DNA of 64,000 bases, taken from Flaccisagitta enflata (Eukaryota; Chaetognatha; Sagittoidea; Aphragmophora). Below the pieces are notes generated by a model. It was not told the origin of the DNA and made no database searches. It saw only the letters and a program-made list of their open reading frames with translations. Within the stretch, counting starts at the first letter, position 1, and every line of letters starts with the position of its first letter. This document shows positions 46,945 through 56,739 of this stretch, one piece after another. Where the stretch lies: the NCBI GenBank assembly GCA_965153355.1, contig OZ231127.1, positions 68,510,001 through 68,574,000 of the forward strand, read 5' to 3'. A program made the translations under genes and the position numbers.

Positions 46945-48189
46945 GTAAGTAGTGATTAAACGGAGGAACGGCAGTTTTGGTCCTTCCACGCTGCTGCACA
47001 CTCCCAGGTTAAGGACCGCCAATCGGGTTGGCTAGGCTTCGTCCTCATATCTCTCTTTTTCTCTTTCTCTCTTTCTCTCTTTGAGCGCCCCTGTAACAGG
47101 GGTCGGACCGGGCCCTGGTTATGCCGAAATACCAAAGTGATTTGTCCCTTCGACGATAGCTAGCCTCTGGGCGTGGGTCGTTAAAATCCACTAAAATCTA
47201 GGGGGAAGCGGTAGAGGCGGTAGAGGAGAGGGCTGTGAAAACATGAGAGATGGGATGAACTGTCTGTTGGCCGCGTGCGTTGGCTTACTAGATGCGGTAA
47301 ACGTCCAAGAACTAAAGAGCCGTGACCGGCCAACTAAACCGGAATGCTGCGCGTAGTCCTCGACTAGACAGCGGGGAATGGTCAGCGGTAACCGATGCCC
47401 CTAGGTTAATGTTTGGGGGATGAGATGGTGCTGCGGCCCATAAGGGACCGATGACTTTTGCTTAGCCGCATGGCCGGCATGGGGATTCATGGAGCATCTG
47501 ATGATCTTTGGGGCAACTTCGACCAGGAGGCTGAAATTTGAGCCGTATGACTGAAAAAGAAGCCAGAGGGCTGATATTTCGGCCTCGAAGATTGTAATTG
47601 GGCGTCAATGCTGGTAATTTGGTCTCAATGCTGGGATTTGGGGCTTGAGGCTAGGGTTGAGATTTCAGCCTTAGGCGAGATTTGGGTCTTGGGGCTAGTA
47701 GAGGCTAGAGGAGCCTTGTGGCTGAGATCTTGGCCAAAACGCTGAATTTGGGTCTTGTTGCATAGATTAGAACTGGCCTTGAAGCTAGGGTTTGGGTCTC
47801 GAGTTGTGTATTTGGGATACAAAGATTTGAGTTTAGGGGGGTGGACGCAGAAAGAGAAATTTTTCCCACATCTGAACGCCTAGGTAAAGGCTCAAAAGGA
47901 AACGGAATTGGAAACGATTGGAGGGAGGAAAAGTAGAAAAGAAAGGAGAGGCGAACAAAAGATGAACAAAAAAACAAAATGAGGGAACAGTAAAAAAAAA
48001 CAATGGGGGAACGAAAGAATGAAACTATGAAAAATAAAAACAGAATGAAGAGGTTGGAAAAAGAGAGAAAAGAGGTCTGTTGAATCGAATATAAGTGGAA
48101 AACCAGTAACGGAGGAAGAGATGTTGAAGAAACTGTTTACGGAAGAATGGATTGGAGATAAAGATATAAGTAAAGAGTTATGTGATGAA

Positions 48190-48371
48190 GGAACAAGGCC
48201 GGATACACGGCTACCGAAGTCGCGGGCAGGTGGGCAGGGGCCATATTTGAGGTCACCAGACCATTTGGGCAGGAGCAGTGAGGTCAAAAAAATAAAATCA
48301 TAAAAAGAAAGTACAGTGTGACCGACCGACGGACAAAGTGGGTTGAAGAGTCGCGTGCCCGCGACTAAAAA
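48190..48371 (+). mobile_element. Hairpin-ended repeat family, near-complete copy
   Basis: Begins AACAAGGCCGGATACACGGC, has AGTCGCGGGCAGGTGGGCA, and ends GAAGAGTCGCGTGCCCGCGA-CTAAAAA. Here the left motif AGTCGCGGGC is the exact inverse of the terminal GCCCGCGACT. It lies in the first intron of the gene starting at 46920. Confidence 0.72.
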
Positions 48372-48590
48372 TGGAGCAAGTGGGGTAAGAGTTTCGTCGT
48401 GGATAGGGGCGAAAACACTCCTTCCACACCCCAACCCCCACATACACATGGGTAAAAGATTATTTAGGATCACTATGAACGGATCGATGGACGATACGCT
48501 CTTAAAGAATCGCAAAAAGACGATGCTACAAAGCCGGAAAGTATGTAAGATAGTTACTTTTAAAAGGAAGGTGTGAAAGGGACAACGGAA

Positions 48591-49033
48591 AGAGAAATGA
48601 CGGAAAGAGTAAGGGTATAATGAAGGAAAGCACATTAGGAACATGGAAATTAACGGAAGGAACTTGGATACTAACAGAAGGCACTGCAAGAAGGAATCTG
48701 GGAGGAAACAATAGAATAGTTGTGTATAAGAAAGTGGGTGTCAGAAGGAAAGGAATAAGCGTAAGGACTATGTAAGGAGTGACAGGAAAATATGAAGGAA
48801 TGACGAAAAGAGAAATGACGGAAAGAGTAAGGGTATAATGAAGGATAGTACATTAGGAACATGGAAATTAACGGAAGGAACTTGGATGCTTACAGAAGGC
48901 GCTCCTAGAAGGAATCTGGGAGGAAACAATAGAATAGTTGTGTATAAGAAAGTGGGTGTCAGAAGGAAAGGAATCAGCGTAAGGACTATGTAAGGAGTGA
49001 CAGGAAAATATGAAGGAATGACGAAAAGAATGA
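48591..49033. repeat. Tandem duplication, unit about 219 bp, two copies
   Basis: AGAGAAATGACGGAAAGAG at 48591 recurs at 48809 with nearly identical sequence following (AACATGGAAATTAACGGAAG, AAGAAAGTGGGTGTCAGAAG). High identity suggests a recent event. Confidence 0.8.
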
Positions 49034-49083
49034 TAAGAAGATAGGAATGACCGGAAGATGGGATTGAAAACGACTGGAGAATT

Positions 49084-49333
49084 AACAAGGCCGAGTTAAG
49101 GCCAATAAGTGCGCCTCGTTTGATTAAGAATTAGTGAATGAACGTTTATGGTGAATGAATGATGATAAATGAATGAAAGAAAATGAACGTGGTAAGGCAT
49201 GAAAGGTGATAGGAATGAAGAATTACGTCAGAATCAGCCGTCTTGCATATTTTCAACGTTTGCGTGACCGACCGACCGACCGACCAACCGACGGATATGA
49301 CCTCTTATAGAAGTGCGAAGACGCACTTAAAAA
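49084..49333 (+). mobile_element. Hairpin-ended repeat family, copy (stem AAGTGCG)
   Basis: Begins AACAAGGCCGAGTTAAGGCC, has AAGTGCGCCTCG and ends TTATAGAAGTGCGAAGACGC-ACTTAAAAA. The stem differs from other copies at both arms. Confidence 0.62.
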
Positions 49334-49800
49334 CGCTGCATAGAAATCAGAATGGCAGGATGGGCGGAATGAAGGAGGAACGGATGGAATGACAGTTAGA
49401 TAAGAAGAACCGATGTACAGAGAAAAAAATGGTCCATATAGCTTAAAGATAGGACTGACTGACGGGAAATACGGTAGGAATGAGCTCAATGCTCAGTCCA
49501 TCCGTTGGTCGGTCCGTAACGCTTTTCCTAGATATGTGTAATTTCGATCAATGTCCATAAAATCAATGGCGTCTAACTTAGACAGTCGATTTAAGACGAA
49601 GTTGTTTTTTTTTCAAACGTTGAAAAAAAATTGTCGAGATTACAAGGTGCGCTCTTTCTGTTTTGTGTGTGTGCAGCATGCAGGGGCGTGCGCTTGTAAG
49701 CCCCCGCTCCGTCTGCGATGACATTGTGACCCCGGATTACTTGTTTGTGTGGGGCACTTTCTTCCAGTATAGTAAATGACTTTTTTTCATCGGCCTTCAG

Positions 49801-49903
49801 TGCTCGCGATCCAAGCACGGAAAAAACGGACGAAGCCCCCAAAAACGAAAGTCAAGGCGGAATTGGAGAAGAAAGGACCTATCAAAGAACCAACCCCATC
49901 TGT
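49801..49903 (+). CDS. Second exon of the plus-strand gene starting at 46920
   Basis: The acceptor TTTTTTTCATCGGCCTTCAG and donor TCTGT|GTAAGT are both strong; phase 1 in and phase 2 out. It reads LAIQARKKRTKPPKTKVKA, then ELEKKGPIKEPTPSV: a very basic, lysine- and proline-rich segment, possibly nucleic-acid binding or a localisation signal (inference). The next exon is not certain. A weak candidate is 50053-50091. Confidence 0.6.
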
Positions 49904-50031
49904 GTAAGTTCATATCACGCAAAAAATCTAGAATGACTTTCTAACAAACGTTTCATCGATTACGGATTCTTCACGGATATTTACATTTGACAAAATGATT
50001 TTTAAGTCTGCTCAGTCAATCAGTTTTTGGA

Positions 50032-50343
50032 TTGCTCCAAGTTCCTCTTCAGTTTGGCAAAGTCCACAGGTGCAGGGAGAAATATTCTCTGGTAAAAATG
50101 TATGTGTTGCATATGCTAAGCACATGTTGCAAATGCGACGTGTTGCATATGCATCATACTTCGCTAAAAACGTCCAGGGCGGTTCTCTGGATCCATGGCG
50201 CTAATAATGCCATTGATGCTACATGGGTTTTAAATCGGCGGATTTTCACAAGAAATCCCTTGGATTTTCATTATTGGTCCACAGACGCGGTTGAACTATC
50301 TTTTGCGAAGCTCCTTACAACTGCTGCGTATTTAAGAGAATAA
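50032..50343 (+). CDS. Unplaced 103-codon ORF
   Basis: Reads MLQVPLQFGKVHRCREKYS and ends FHYWSTDAVELSFAKLL followed by TAAYLRE and a stop. The second half has normal protein composition; the first half is Cys/His/Met-rich because of a repeated TGTTGCATATGC motif. It may be a chance ORF or a decayed gene. No promoter or splice sites are convincing. Confidence 0.2.
   Translation: MLQVPLQFGKVHRCREKYSLVKMYVLHMLSTCCKCDVLHMHHTSLKTSRAVLWIHGANNAIDATWVLNRRIFTRNPLDFHYWSTDAVELSFAKLLTTAAYLRE
50053..50091 (+). CDS. Weak candidate third exon after 49903
   Basis: The acceptor AGTTCCTCTTCAG is good and the donor is CTCTG|GTAAAA. The phase fits the preceding exon. It would encode LAKSTGAGRNIL. It is short with no landmark. 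An alternative plus-strand frame through the same bases gives an ORF to 50343. Confidence 0.25.
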
Positions 50344-50739
50344 TTGCAAGATTTCTGACTGTATGCTGCCCTACATCCCTAAAGCTATTTTCGGTTGAAC
50401 TTCCCCTTGCAAAAATATTTTTCCCGTGCAAAAATGCTTTAAAGTTTCGATTGAGCCATTGCGCGACTCTCTATCAATCGGGAACCATCGTTAGGGTGAC
50501 TTGGAAGTTTCCATGTGTCTATGTACAGAATTTGCGAAATGAAAATACAGATTGCGGTTATAATTCAATGCAAACTTTAACCTCACCCTAGCCCTGGTTC
50601 CCAGTTCCTGGTCTGCTGTGGCTCGTTCGAAAGAATGTTTGCAAAGGAAAAGCATACTGTGGAAAATTTAATTTCGAGCAATGTTACTTGTCTTGCACAT
50701 TGTCTGTTCAAAATATTGTTGTTTTGGCGGGAATCCATT

Positions 50740-51345
50740 TCTTTCTCTCTGTGGATTCCTTTCTCTCACTGTGGATTCCTTTCTCTCTCTGTCCATTCCT
50801 TTCTCTCTCTGTCCATTCCTTTCTCTCTCTGTCCGTTTCTTTCTCTCTCTGTCCGTTTCTTTCTCTCTCTGTCCGTTTCTTTCTCTCTCTGTCCGTTTCT
50901 TTCTCTCTCTGTCCGTTTCTTTCTCTCTCTGTCCGTTTCTTTCTCTCTCTGTCCGTTTCTTTCTCTCTCTGTCCGTTTCTTTCTTACTCTGTCCGTTTCT
51001 TTCTTACTCTGTCCGTTTCTTTCTTACTCTGTCCGTTTCTTTCTTACTCTGTCCGTTTCTTTCTTACTCTGTCCGTTTCTTTCTTACTCTGTCCGTTTCT
51101 TTCTTACTCTGTCCGTTTCTTTCTTACTCTGTCCGTTTCTTTCTTCTCTATCTGTCCGTTTCTTTCTCTCTCTGTCCGTTTCTTTCTTACTCTGTCCGTT
51201 TCCGTTTCTTTCTCTATCTGTCCGTTTCTTTCTCTCTCTGTCCGTTTCTTTCTCTCTCTGTCCGTTTCTTTCTCTCTGTCCGTTTCTTTCTCTCTCTGTC
51301 CGTTTCTTTCTCTCTCTGTCCGTTTCTTTCTCTCTCTGTGCGTTC
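50740..51345. repeat. 20-bp satellite TTTCTTTCTCTCTCTGTCCG, about 30 copies
   Basis: Copies differ as blocks: a TCTTACTCTGTCCGTT variant occupies the middle (about 50982-51140) and the TCTCTCTCTGTCCGTT variant the flanks. All three plus frames are open, giving Ser/Leu/Phe-rich ORFs that are artefacts. Confidence 0.88.
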
Positions 51346-51615
51346 CTGCGAATATTGGCGCTTAACGAGGCCTAGGACGTCAGCAAATGGAAGTTTTCAT
51401 TTAATTATGTAAATAGAAAAAATGAGCGTCAAAATGAGCGGAACCAAGCTCTATTCTTGATTTATTTCTTTGTGTGATATGCTCATGAAATCCTAATCCA
51501 TATCTCGACTCTGATTCTCATTCACAAATTGCCCGATTTCCTTTTCTCTCTTCTCTCTGCTCTCCTCTCTTATTTTCTTTCTCTCTTCTCTTATTCTCTT
51601 TCTCTCTTCTCTCTT

Positions 51616-51617
<2 letters not shown>

Positions 51618-51695
<78 letters not shown>

Positions 51696-51811
51696 CTCTC
51701 TCCTCTCTCTCTCCTCTCTCTCTCCTCTCTCTCTCCTCTCTCTCTCTCTCCCCCTCTGTCTCCCTCTCTCTCTCTCCCCCTCTCTCTCCCTCTCTCCCTC
51801 TCTCTCTCTCC

Positions 51812-51901
<90 letters not shown>
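51618..51901. repeat. (CT)n and CCTCTCTCT arrays
   Basis: Pure (CT)n at 51618-51690 and 51818-51901 with CCTCTCTCTCT higher-order units between. Confidence 0.93.
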
Positions 51902-51903
<2 letters not shown>

Positions 51904-51904
51904 A

Positions 51905-52083
51905 GCGGTGTCCACCCAAATAACTGTCATCGATGTAATTTCTGTCGCGTCGTGCATCTTGAAGGGCTTCCAATTCTTCCAGTACTCGTGACGTTCTTGT
52001 CCATCTCGTACCGCCTACGTTCCGGCGCCTTTCTTCTTTCTCTTTTGGTGTGCTGCTTTCACATGTATCATCTTCGCCGCCTT
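51905..52083 (-). CDS. Coding-like segment between (CT)n tracts
   Basis: The minus-strand frame reads GEDDTCESSTPKEKEERRR, then SRVLEELEALQDARRDRN and YIDDSYLGGHRL, and then runs into (GA)n. The composition is strongly protein-like. It is preceded by an in-frame stop and a weak acceptor (CGCGTTAAG), and no clear donor is seen before the repeat. It could be an exon of an unrecognised minus-strand gene or a decayed one. Confidence 0.28.
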
Positions 52084-52154
52084 AACGCGTCCTTTATCTC
52101 TTTATTCAAATCAGTCTGTTCACGGAGTCCCCGCTCTCTCTCTTTCTCTTTCTC

Positions 52155-52273
<119 letters not shown>

Positions 52274-52277
52274 GTTA

Positions 52278-52480
52278 TGGACCGGAAGAGGAGGAAGAGC
52301 CGACTGCGTGAAAAGCTCGATGAGAAGAGAAACCAAATGGTGAAACTTAGGGGGAAAATGAAGGGGAGGGTGATGGGGCGGGAAGCGATTGGGGGAGGGT
52401 TTTTTCTCGCGCGCGTAGAGGCGTTGAAAGAGACGGCTGCCAGAACGAAAGGTGGAAGAAGAAGAAAACGGCATCTGTAG
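52278..52480 (+). CDS. Basic 67-codon ORF upstream of the four-exon gene
   Basis: Reads MDRKRRKSRLREKLDEKRN, then KLRGKMKGRV and ends TKGGRRRKRHL. It directly follows a (CT)n tract and lies in a purine-rich segment, so the Lys/Arg/Glu richness may reflect base composition only. No splice site or promoter ties it to a neighbour. Confidence 0.15.
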
Positions 52481-52732
52481 CGACCCATCGGCGATGTCGA
52501 TAGGCGCGGCGTTTTTTTTTTCACTCTCGGCGCTTGCGCGGGCCGCGCATCATATGTGTCGCGTGACCAGATCGTCCCTGGAGCTTGCTTTACGACGTCA
52601 CTCGTAAACGGATAACGTAGCAAGTGTGTTTTCTCGTTTTTGATAGTTATAGTTGCAAATTTCCTCCTACGACGATCTCCTTTCAACTTACAAGTAAATC
52701 CACTGAATGACGCGCCTGATTACCAAGTCTTT

Positions 52733-52739
52733 TATAAAA
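52733..52739 (+). promoter_or_regulatory. TATA-like box upstream of ATG 52861
   Basis: TATAAAA in the context TCTTTTATAAAACCG, about 120 bp upstream of the first ATG of the four-exon gene. The 200 bp before it are CpG-rich (GCGCGGGCCGCGC near 52538). Position and motif only. Confidence 0.3.
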
Positions 52740-52860
52740 CCGTCTGTGAACGAATGCCTTTGAAGGTAGCAAACATCAAAGGCAACAATGAAACTTCTCG
52801 ACTCGTTTTTCCTTTGGACGGAATTTCTTGGTCCTGGAGTAGCGCCTATAGTTTTCGCGT

Positions 52861-53609
52861 ATGATCTCCTCGCCAGTTAAAAAAGTATTCATAATATCTC
52901 GAACGAATATTATGAACGAACCAGTAAGGAGAGCTGGCCGTGCCAGCGCCGCTTCAACTCGAACTAGCGATGATGTGAATGCCAGCGTCGATGTCGCTGA
53001 CGACGACCAGGAAAAGCTCTTCCTGAGCACGATGTTGGAGGATCAAACGTCGGGTTTAAGTCGTACAAGCGGTTCGAGGAAGTTGTGCGCAAAACATAGA
53101 CATCGCTTTCAGCAACGTCTAGATGACTCTGTATCATCGATGCCGTATTATCAGCAAAGCATTTTAGGAGAAGACGGCTCGAATAGCCAGCAACGTAAAG
53201 AGCAGCAACCATTATCACATATCAAGACAACGAATCAAAATTTGGCGACGATCGCGCCCTCTAGCGCATCCTCGCCGCCGCCAAAACCGAGCGCATTTGT
53301 TCAAAAGGATATTTTAAAACCTACACACACATCAATAGCCTCCATATCTACCGTGCCTTCCACTCTCACCTCCTCTCTTTCTACTACTAACATCGTACGC
53401 ACACGACCCCTTCCAACTTTTTCGTCTTTTTCCAATTTTGCCTTCACTTTTACCAATAATCCTTTTCTCGTGGATGCTTCGTCAAGAACCGAATTGAAAG
53501 TAATAAATGATACTGCCGAAACTACCCCAACAACTTCATTGAAAACTAATTTCGTCGAGTTGGATACAACCATAGAAGTAATCTCGGACCCCGCGCCGGC
53601 GCCAAACCG
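52861..53609 (+). CDS. Four-exon gene of unknown family, exon 1
   Basis: ATG 52861 is the first Met after an in-frame TAG at 52849. A second possible start is MNEPVRRAGRASAAS at 52912. The exon runs 249 codons to the donor AACCG|GTGAGA (phase 2). The protein begins basic, then is Asp/Glu-rich (NASVDVADDDQEKLF), then RKLCAKHRHRFQQRL, then a long Ser/Thr/Pro/Gln-rich, probably disordered part ending VISDPAPAPN. No domain is recognised. With exons 2 to 4 it gives a 461-residue protein; exon 4 supplies the stop. Confidence 0.68.
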
Positions 53610-53732
53610 GTGAGATGAATTGGTCTTGTAAACATATTCACTGCATTTTTGAGGGCAACATCGGATGACCAAGCTTCAATTCCACGTTGTTTGCCGTTTC
53701 TCTCTCTCCCTCTCCCTCCCGCTCCTTTGCAG

Positions 53733-54040
53733 CTCTCCTCCTTCTGAAAGGGACGTGGCGAAGGTCGCAAATAATCCCTCCGGTCAACTCGAGTGTGGAA
53801 ATAAATCCAGCCTTCATTCTTTCTCTCTGCGCCTCATCAAAAAGAGCTTTTCCTCGGCTTGGGCGTCCTGCGGGATTCCCCAGACCCCACGACCTTCTCT
53901 CGCCACATTACGCCAAAGATTGTTACTTCATTATCAACATGCGTTTAAATCCACGAGTTCGGGTCTGAGCTCGTGTGAAAATGCATTGAAGGAGTTGTTT
54001 GAAGGGAGAACTGCTTCGTCACAAATTAAGACTAGGTGTG
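53733..54040 (+). CDS. Four-exon gene of unknown family, exon 2
   Basis: The acceptor CCCGCTCCTTTGCAG is strong, phase 2 in. I place the donor at TGTG|GTAACA (phase 1 out), although the frame would run on to a TAG at 54091. It reads SPPSERDVAKVANNPSG, then RLIKKSFSSAWASCGIP and PSLATLRQRLLLHYQHAF, then ENALKELFEGRTASSQIK. The second half looks like a folded helical, basic domain. The splice choice is preferred because exon 3 then continues in the same frame. Confidence 0.62.
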
Positions 54041-54122
54041 GTAACAAGCTCATAGGCATGATGAAACGGAGAAAGAATAAAAATAATCTGTAGTTATGTC
54101 CCGTTGTCTGTTAAGAGTTAAG

Positions 54123-54366
54123 GCGGGAAATGGAAACAATGTCTTGAATGGATCATAACCACCCTGGATGGCATTGATATTAGGTCATATTATGGAAGAT
54201 ATCGAGAAGAATCATTATTTCGCCGTCGCGCGCGGGTTCAGCAATCATCTACCGCGACGTCTTTGACATCGATGTCCGCAGCCTATGTAAATCGGAAAGT
54301 CGCATTGACTACGACGCAGTTTCCACGGTTACAGGCCCATGTGCGCAGTCTGCATGGAGTGCAAAG
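54123..54366 (+). CDS. Four-exon gene of unknown family, exon 3
   Basis: The acceptor is AAGAGTTAAG, phase 1 in, after an 82-bp intron. The donor is CAAAG|GTGATG, phase 2. It encodes GKWKQCLEWIITTLDGIDI, then RSYYGRYREESLFRRRAR and TTQFPRLQAHVRSLHGVQ. The pyrimidine tract is weak. The open frame and phase fit on both sides support the call. An in-frame TAA lies directly upstream of the acceptor. Confidence 0.55.
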
Positions 54367-54425
54367 GTGATGAAAAAAAAAAAGAATTTGAAAGCTTCCC
54401 ACATTCTGAAGTGGTTGTTTTGTAG

Positions 54426-54510
54426 AAAGAAATTTGTTTTTCTTGAATCTTTTTCTCCTGAACATTTTGCTGAAGAACGCCTCATTCAAATTTATATACC
54501 ATTTTCTTGA
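54426..54510 (+). CDS. Four-exon gene of unknown family, terminal exon 4
   Basis: The acceptor is GGTTGTTTTGTAG after a 59-bp intron, phase 2 in. It encodes KKFVFLESFSPEHFAEERL and IQIYIPFS, then TGA at 54508-54510. The short introns contrast with the kilobase introns of the RhoGAP gene. A second frame through the same stretch and beyond (to 54718) gives a Lys/Arg/Tyr-rich ORF that I consider a shadow. Confidence 0.52.
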
Positions 54511-54719
54511 TTTGTTCCAACGTCAAATCAGTGCCTCTTACTCGCATCTAAGACTCGATCATAGACAACATCGCCTCGCCATTAATTACTTTCTGAGGTA
54601 TAGAAGGTTATATCGTAAATCCAACTTCAAGCGGAAAGTCTATCGCAAGACTGGTCGGGATCGAAGGTTGGTATACAATTGGTCACTTTTGTTTATAAGA
54701 ACCGAGTTAAAGAGTTAAT

Positions 54720-54805
54720 GAGGCCAAGTAGGCCAATAAGGTGCCACCGACCGACCGACCGACGGAAACAGCCAGTTATAGAGGTGCTTTGGCGCACCTA
54801 AAAAC
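54720..54805 (+). mobile_element. Hairpin-ended repeat family, short copy (stem AGGTGC)
   Basis: Begins GAGGCCAAGTAGGCCAATAA, contains GACCGACCGACC and ends TATAGAGGTGCTTTGGCGCA-CCTAAAAA. Only 86 bp. Confidence 0.62.
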
Positions 54806-54966
54806 TTCTAGATTTCGCTTAAATTGTTAATTTATTTGAAGCTGTGTCCATCTCCTTTTAAGGCATCAGAAAAAAAAGTGTGTAGTACTTAATGAGTTTC
54901 AAAACCGTATGTTAGTCTATCCATTAAACTTAAATCGGTACGGAGGCCTTGAAATTTCGCTCATTA

Positions 54967-55150
54967 TTTTTAGTCGCGTGCTACGCGACTCTACACCCCG
55001 CTTTGTCGGTCCGTCGGTCCGTTACATTTTACTTTTTCGGCGTTTATGGGTTTTTTGGCTATACCGTTCCCGCCCAAATGCTCCACCGACTTCAAATATG
55101 GCCCCGCCCACCCGCACGCGACTGGGGTAGCCGTGTATCCGGCCTTGTTT
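54967..55150 (-). mobile_element. Hairpin-ended repeat family, complete copy
   Basis: Reverse orientation: TTTTTAGTCGCGTGCTACGC-GACTCTAC at one end and GCACGCGACTGGGGTAGCCG-TGTATCCGGCCTTGTT at the other. Useful as the type copy of the TGCTA-loop subfamily. Confidence 0.72.
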
Positions 55151-55442
55151 AGAAGGGTGCTGATTTCAACGATTTGCCCGTTGCCCACTGACTCAGCTCT
55201 GTTAGTTCTTTAGTCGCGACATTATGAAAGGCTTTCTCTGTGGGGGGGCTAGTATGCTCCTGCCCACCCATCTGCGACTATAAAAAATTGTTCCTCAGCA
55301 CTGTTTTATAAATCCTTGCGTCCATCGGGCGTCCGTTAGTCTTCCCTTATTTTCTGGATGAGGTTAACGGAGTGGATGTATGGACGGACAAACCCTTCCT
55401 CAGAGATGCGACGATGTACAGCGGGGTTCGTGGAATAACAGC

Positions 55443-56004
55443 CTAAACTGGAGGAAGGTATTTAAGTGTCTTAATTTCATTTGACAAACTTGATATTTGA
55501 AATATAAGTTGTTCACTTGATGCTTTTGTCCTTGAGTTTTTTGGTTGCTATGGAAACCAAAATTATTTTTTCAAAGATTTATAACCAAAGATTTATAACC
55601 ACTAAAATATCAATGTTTTGAGAAATATTGTTAGGGAACATTGCTCAAAATTAAATTTGCTACAACTTTCCCACAGTATGTTCTGTAAGAATATTGCTCA
55701 TTTGGCCGTTGCTAGGGGGCATCACACCTAGCAACCGCTAAATGATGCTCCCGGCTAAACGAGCAATATTCTTACAGGACATACTGTGGGAAAGTTTTAG
55801 CAAATTTAATTTTGAACAATGTTCCCTGACAATATTTCTCAAAATATTGATATTTTAGTGGTTATAAATATTTGAAAAAATGATTTTGGTTTCCATAGCA
55901 ACTGGAAAACTCAGGGACAAAAACATCGAGTGAACAACTTATATTTCAAATATCAAGTTTGTCATATGAAATTAAGACACTTGAATACCTTCCTCCAGTT
56001 TAGT
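55443..56004. mobile_element. Foldback element: near-perfect palindrome, arms about 265 bp
   Basis: The sequence from CTAAACTGGAGGAAGG onward returns in inverse at CCTTCCTCCAGTTTAG. Inner parts also pair (GTAAGAATATTGCTC with GAGCAATATTCTTAC), and the centre is another small hairpin GTTGCTAGG/CCTAGCAAC. No ORF. It is a foldback MITE or a recent inverted duplication. Confidence 0.8.
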
Positions 56005-56049
56005 CTGTATCTAAAAAGATAAATTTCTGTAGCTAATCTTTCTTCTCTC

Positions 56050-56316
56050 TTCTCCCTCTTTCCTCCTTTTCTTTCTTTTCTTTCTTTTTTTCTTTCTTTC
56101 TTTCTTTCTTTCTCGCCCTCGCTCTCTCTCTCTCTCTCGCTCGCTCTCTCTCTTATCTTTTTGTGCTTTTTCCAAAACCTACAGTAAATTCTTTCTTTCT
56201 TTCTTTTTTTCTTCTTCTTTCTTTCTTTCTTTCTTTCTTTCTCTTTCTTTCTCGCTCGCTCGCTCTCTCTCTCGCTCTTATCTTTTTGTGCTTTTTCCAA
56301 AACCTACAGTAAATTC
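56050..56316. repeat. Two copies of a TTTCTTTC/CTCTCTCGCT unit with unique tail
   Basis: Both copies end TCTTATCTTTTTGTGCTTTT then CCAAAACCTACAGTAAATTC (tails near 56152 and 56277); a tandem duplication of about 125 bp. Confidence 0.75.
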
Positions 56317-56739
56317 CGTGCAAACCCGAGTAGAACTGGAGGATTGATTTTATTTTATTCAAATTTTATTTTTTTAGTTTTATATTAGGTATATTAATAA
56401 ATTTAGTCATATTTAATTTCTTAAACATATTTGGTTGTTGAAAAAAAAACTTAAAACTAAAATTTATGAAGATATTTCACAGTTTGTTTATTTAACCTAA
56501 TAGATTTGATAAAAATTTTATATAATTTGAAATAAAATCAGTTCAAATGCATAATATTTATCGGTTTTACTGGAAATTTTTTTTGGAAATTGTCGTATAT
56601 TTTTTTTATTCTCAAAGTTTTAAAGGTGTAAAACCTATGAGATTTAAATTGATTTTTTGTCCTCGACGTTCAGTTTACGTCGAGGACTATAACATAGCCT
56701 TGATCGTGTAGTAAGCCGTTTGTCGTTTGTCGTTGTTGT

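Larger units (their letters stand above)
46945..49800. other. First intron of the gene starting at 46920
   Basis: Contains a GC-rich stretch (47040-47480) with a palindrome CCCCTGTAACAGGGG, a half foldback end (GGTGCTGCGGCCCATAAGGG at 47427), degenerate GGCTGAGATTTGGGTC-like repeats to 47830, hairpin-ended repeats at 48190 and 49084 and the 219-bp duplication. No exon seen. Confidence 0.5.

Noticed and set aside
47040-47420. GC-rich stretch considered as an rRNA or snRNA gene fragment
   Set aside because: No recognisable conserved rRNA, U-snRNA or tRNA box elements on either strand.
50635-51412. Three overlapping 225-246-codon ORFs (FLSLSVSFSLCP type)
   Set aside because: All three frames are open because of the 20-bp satellite.
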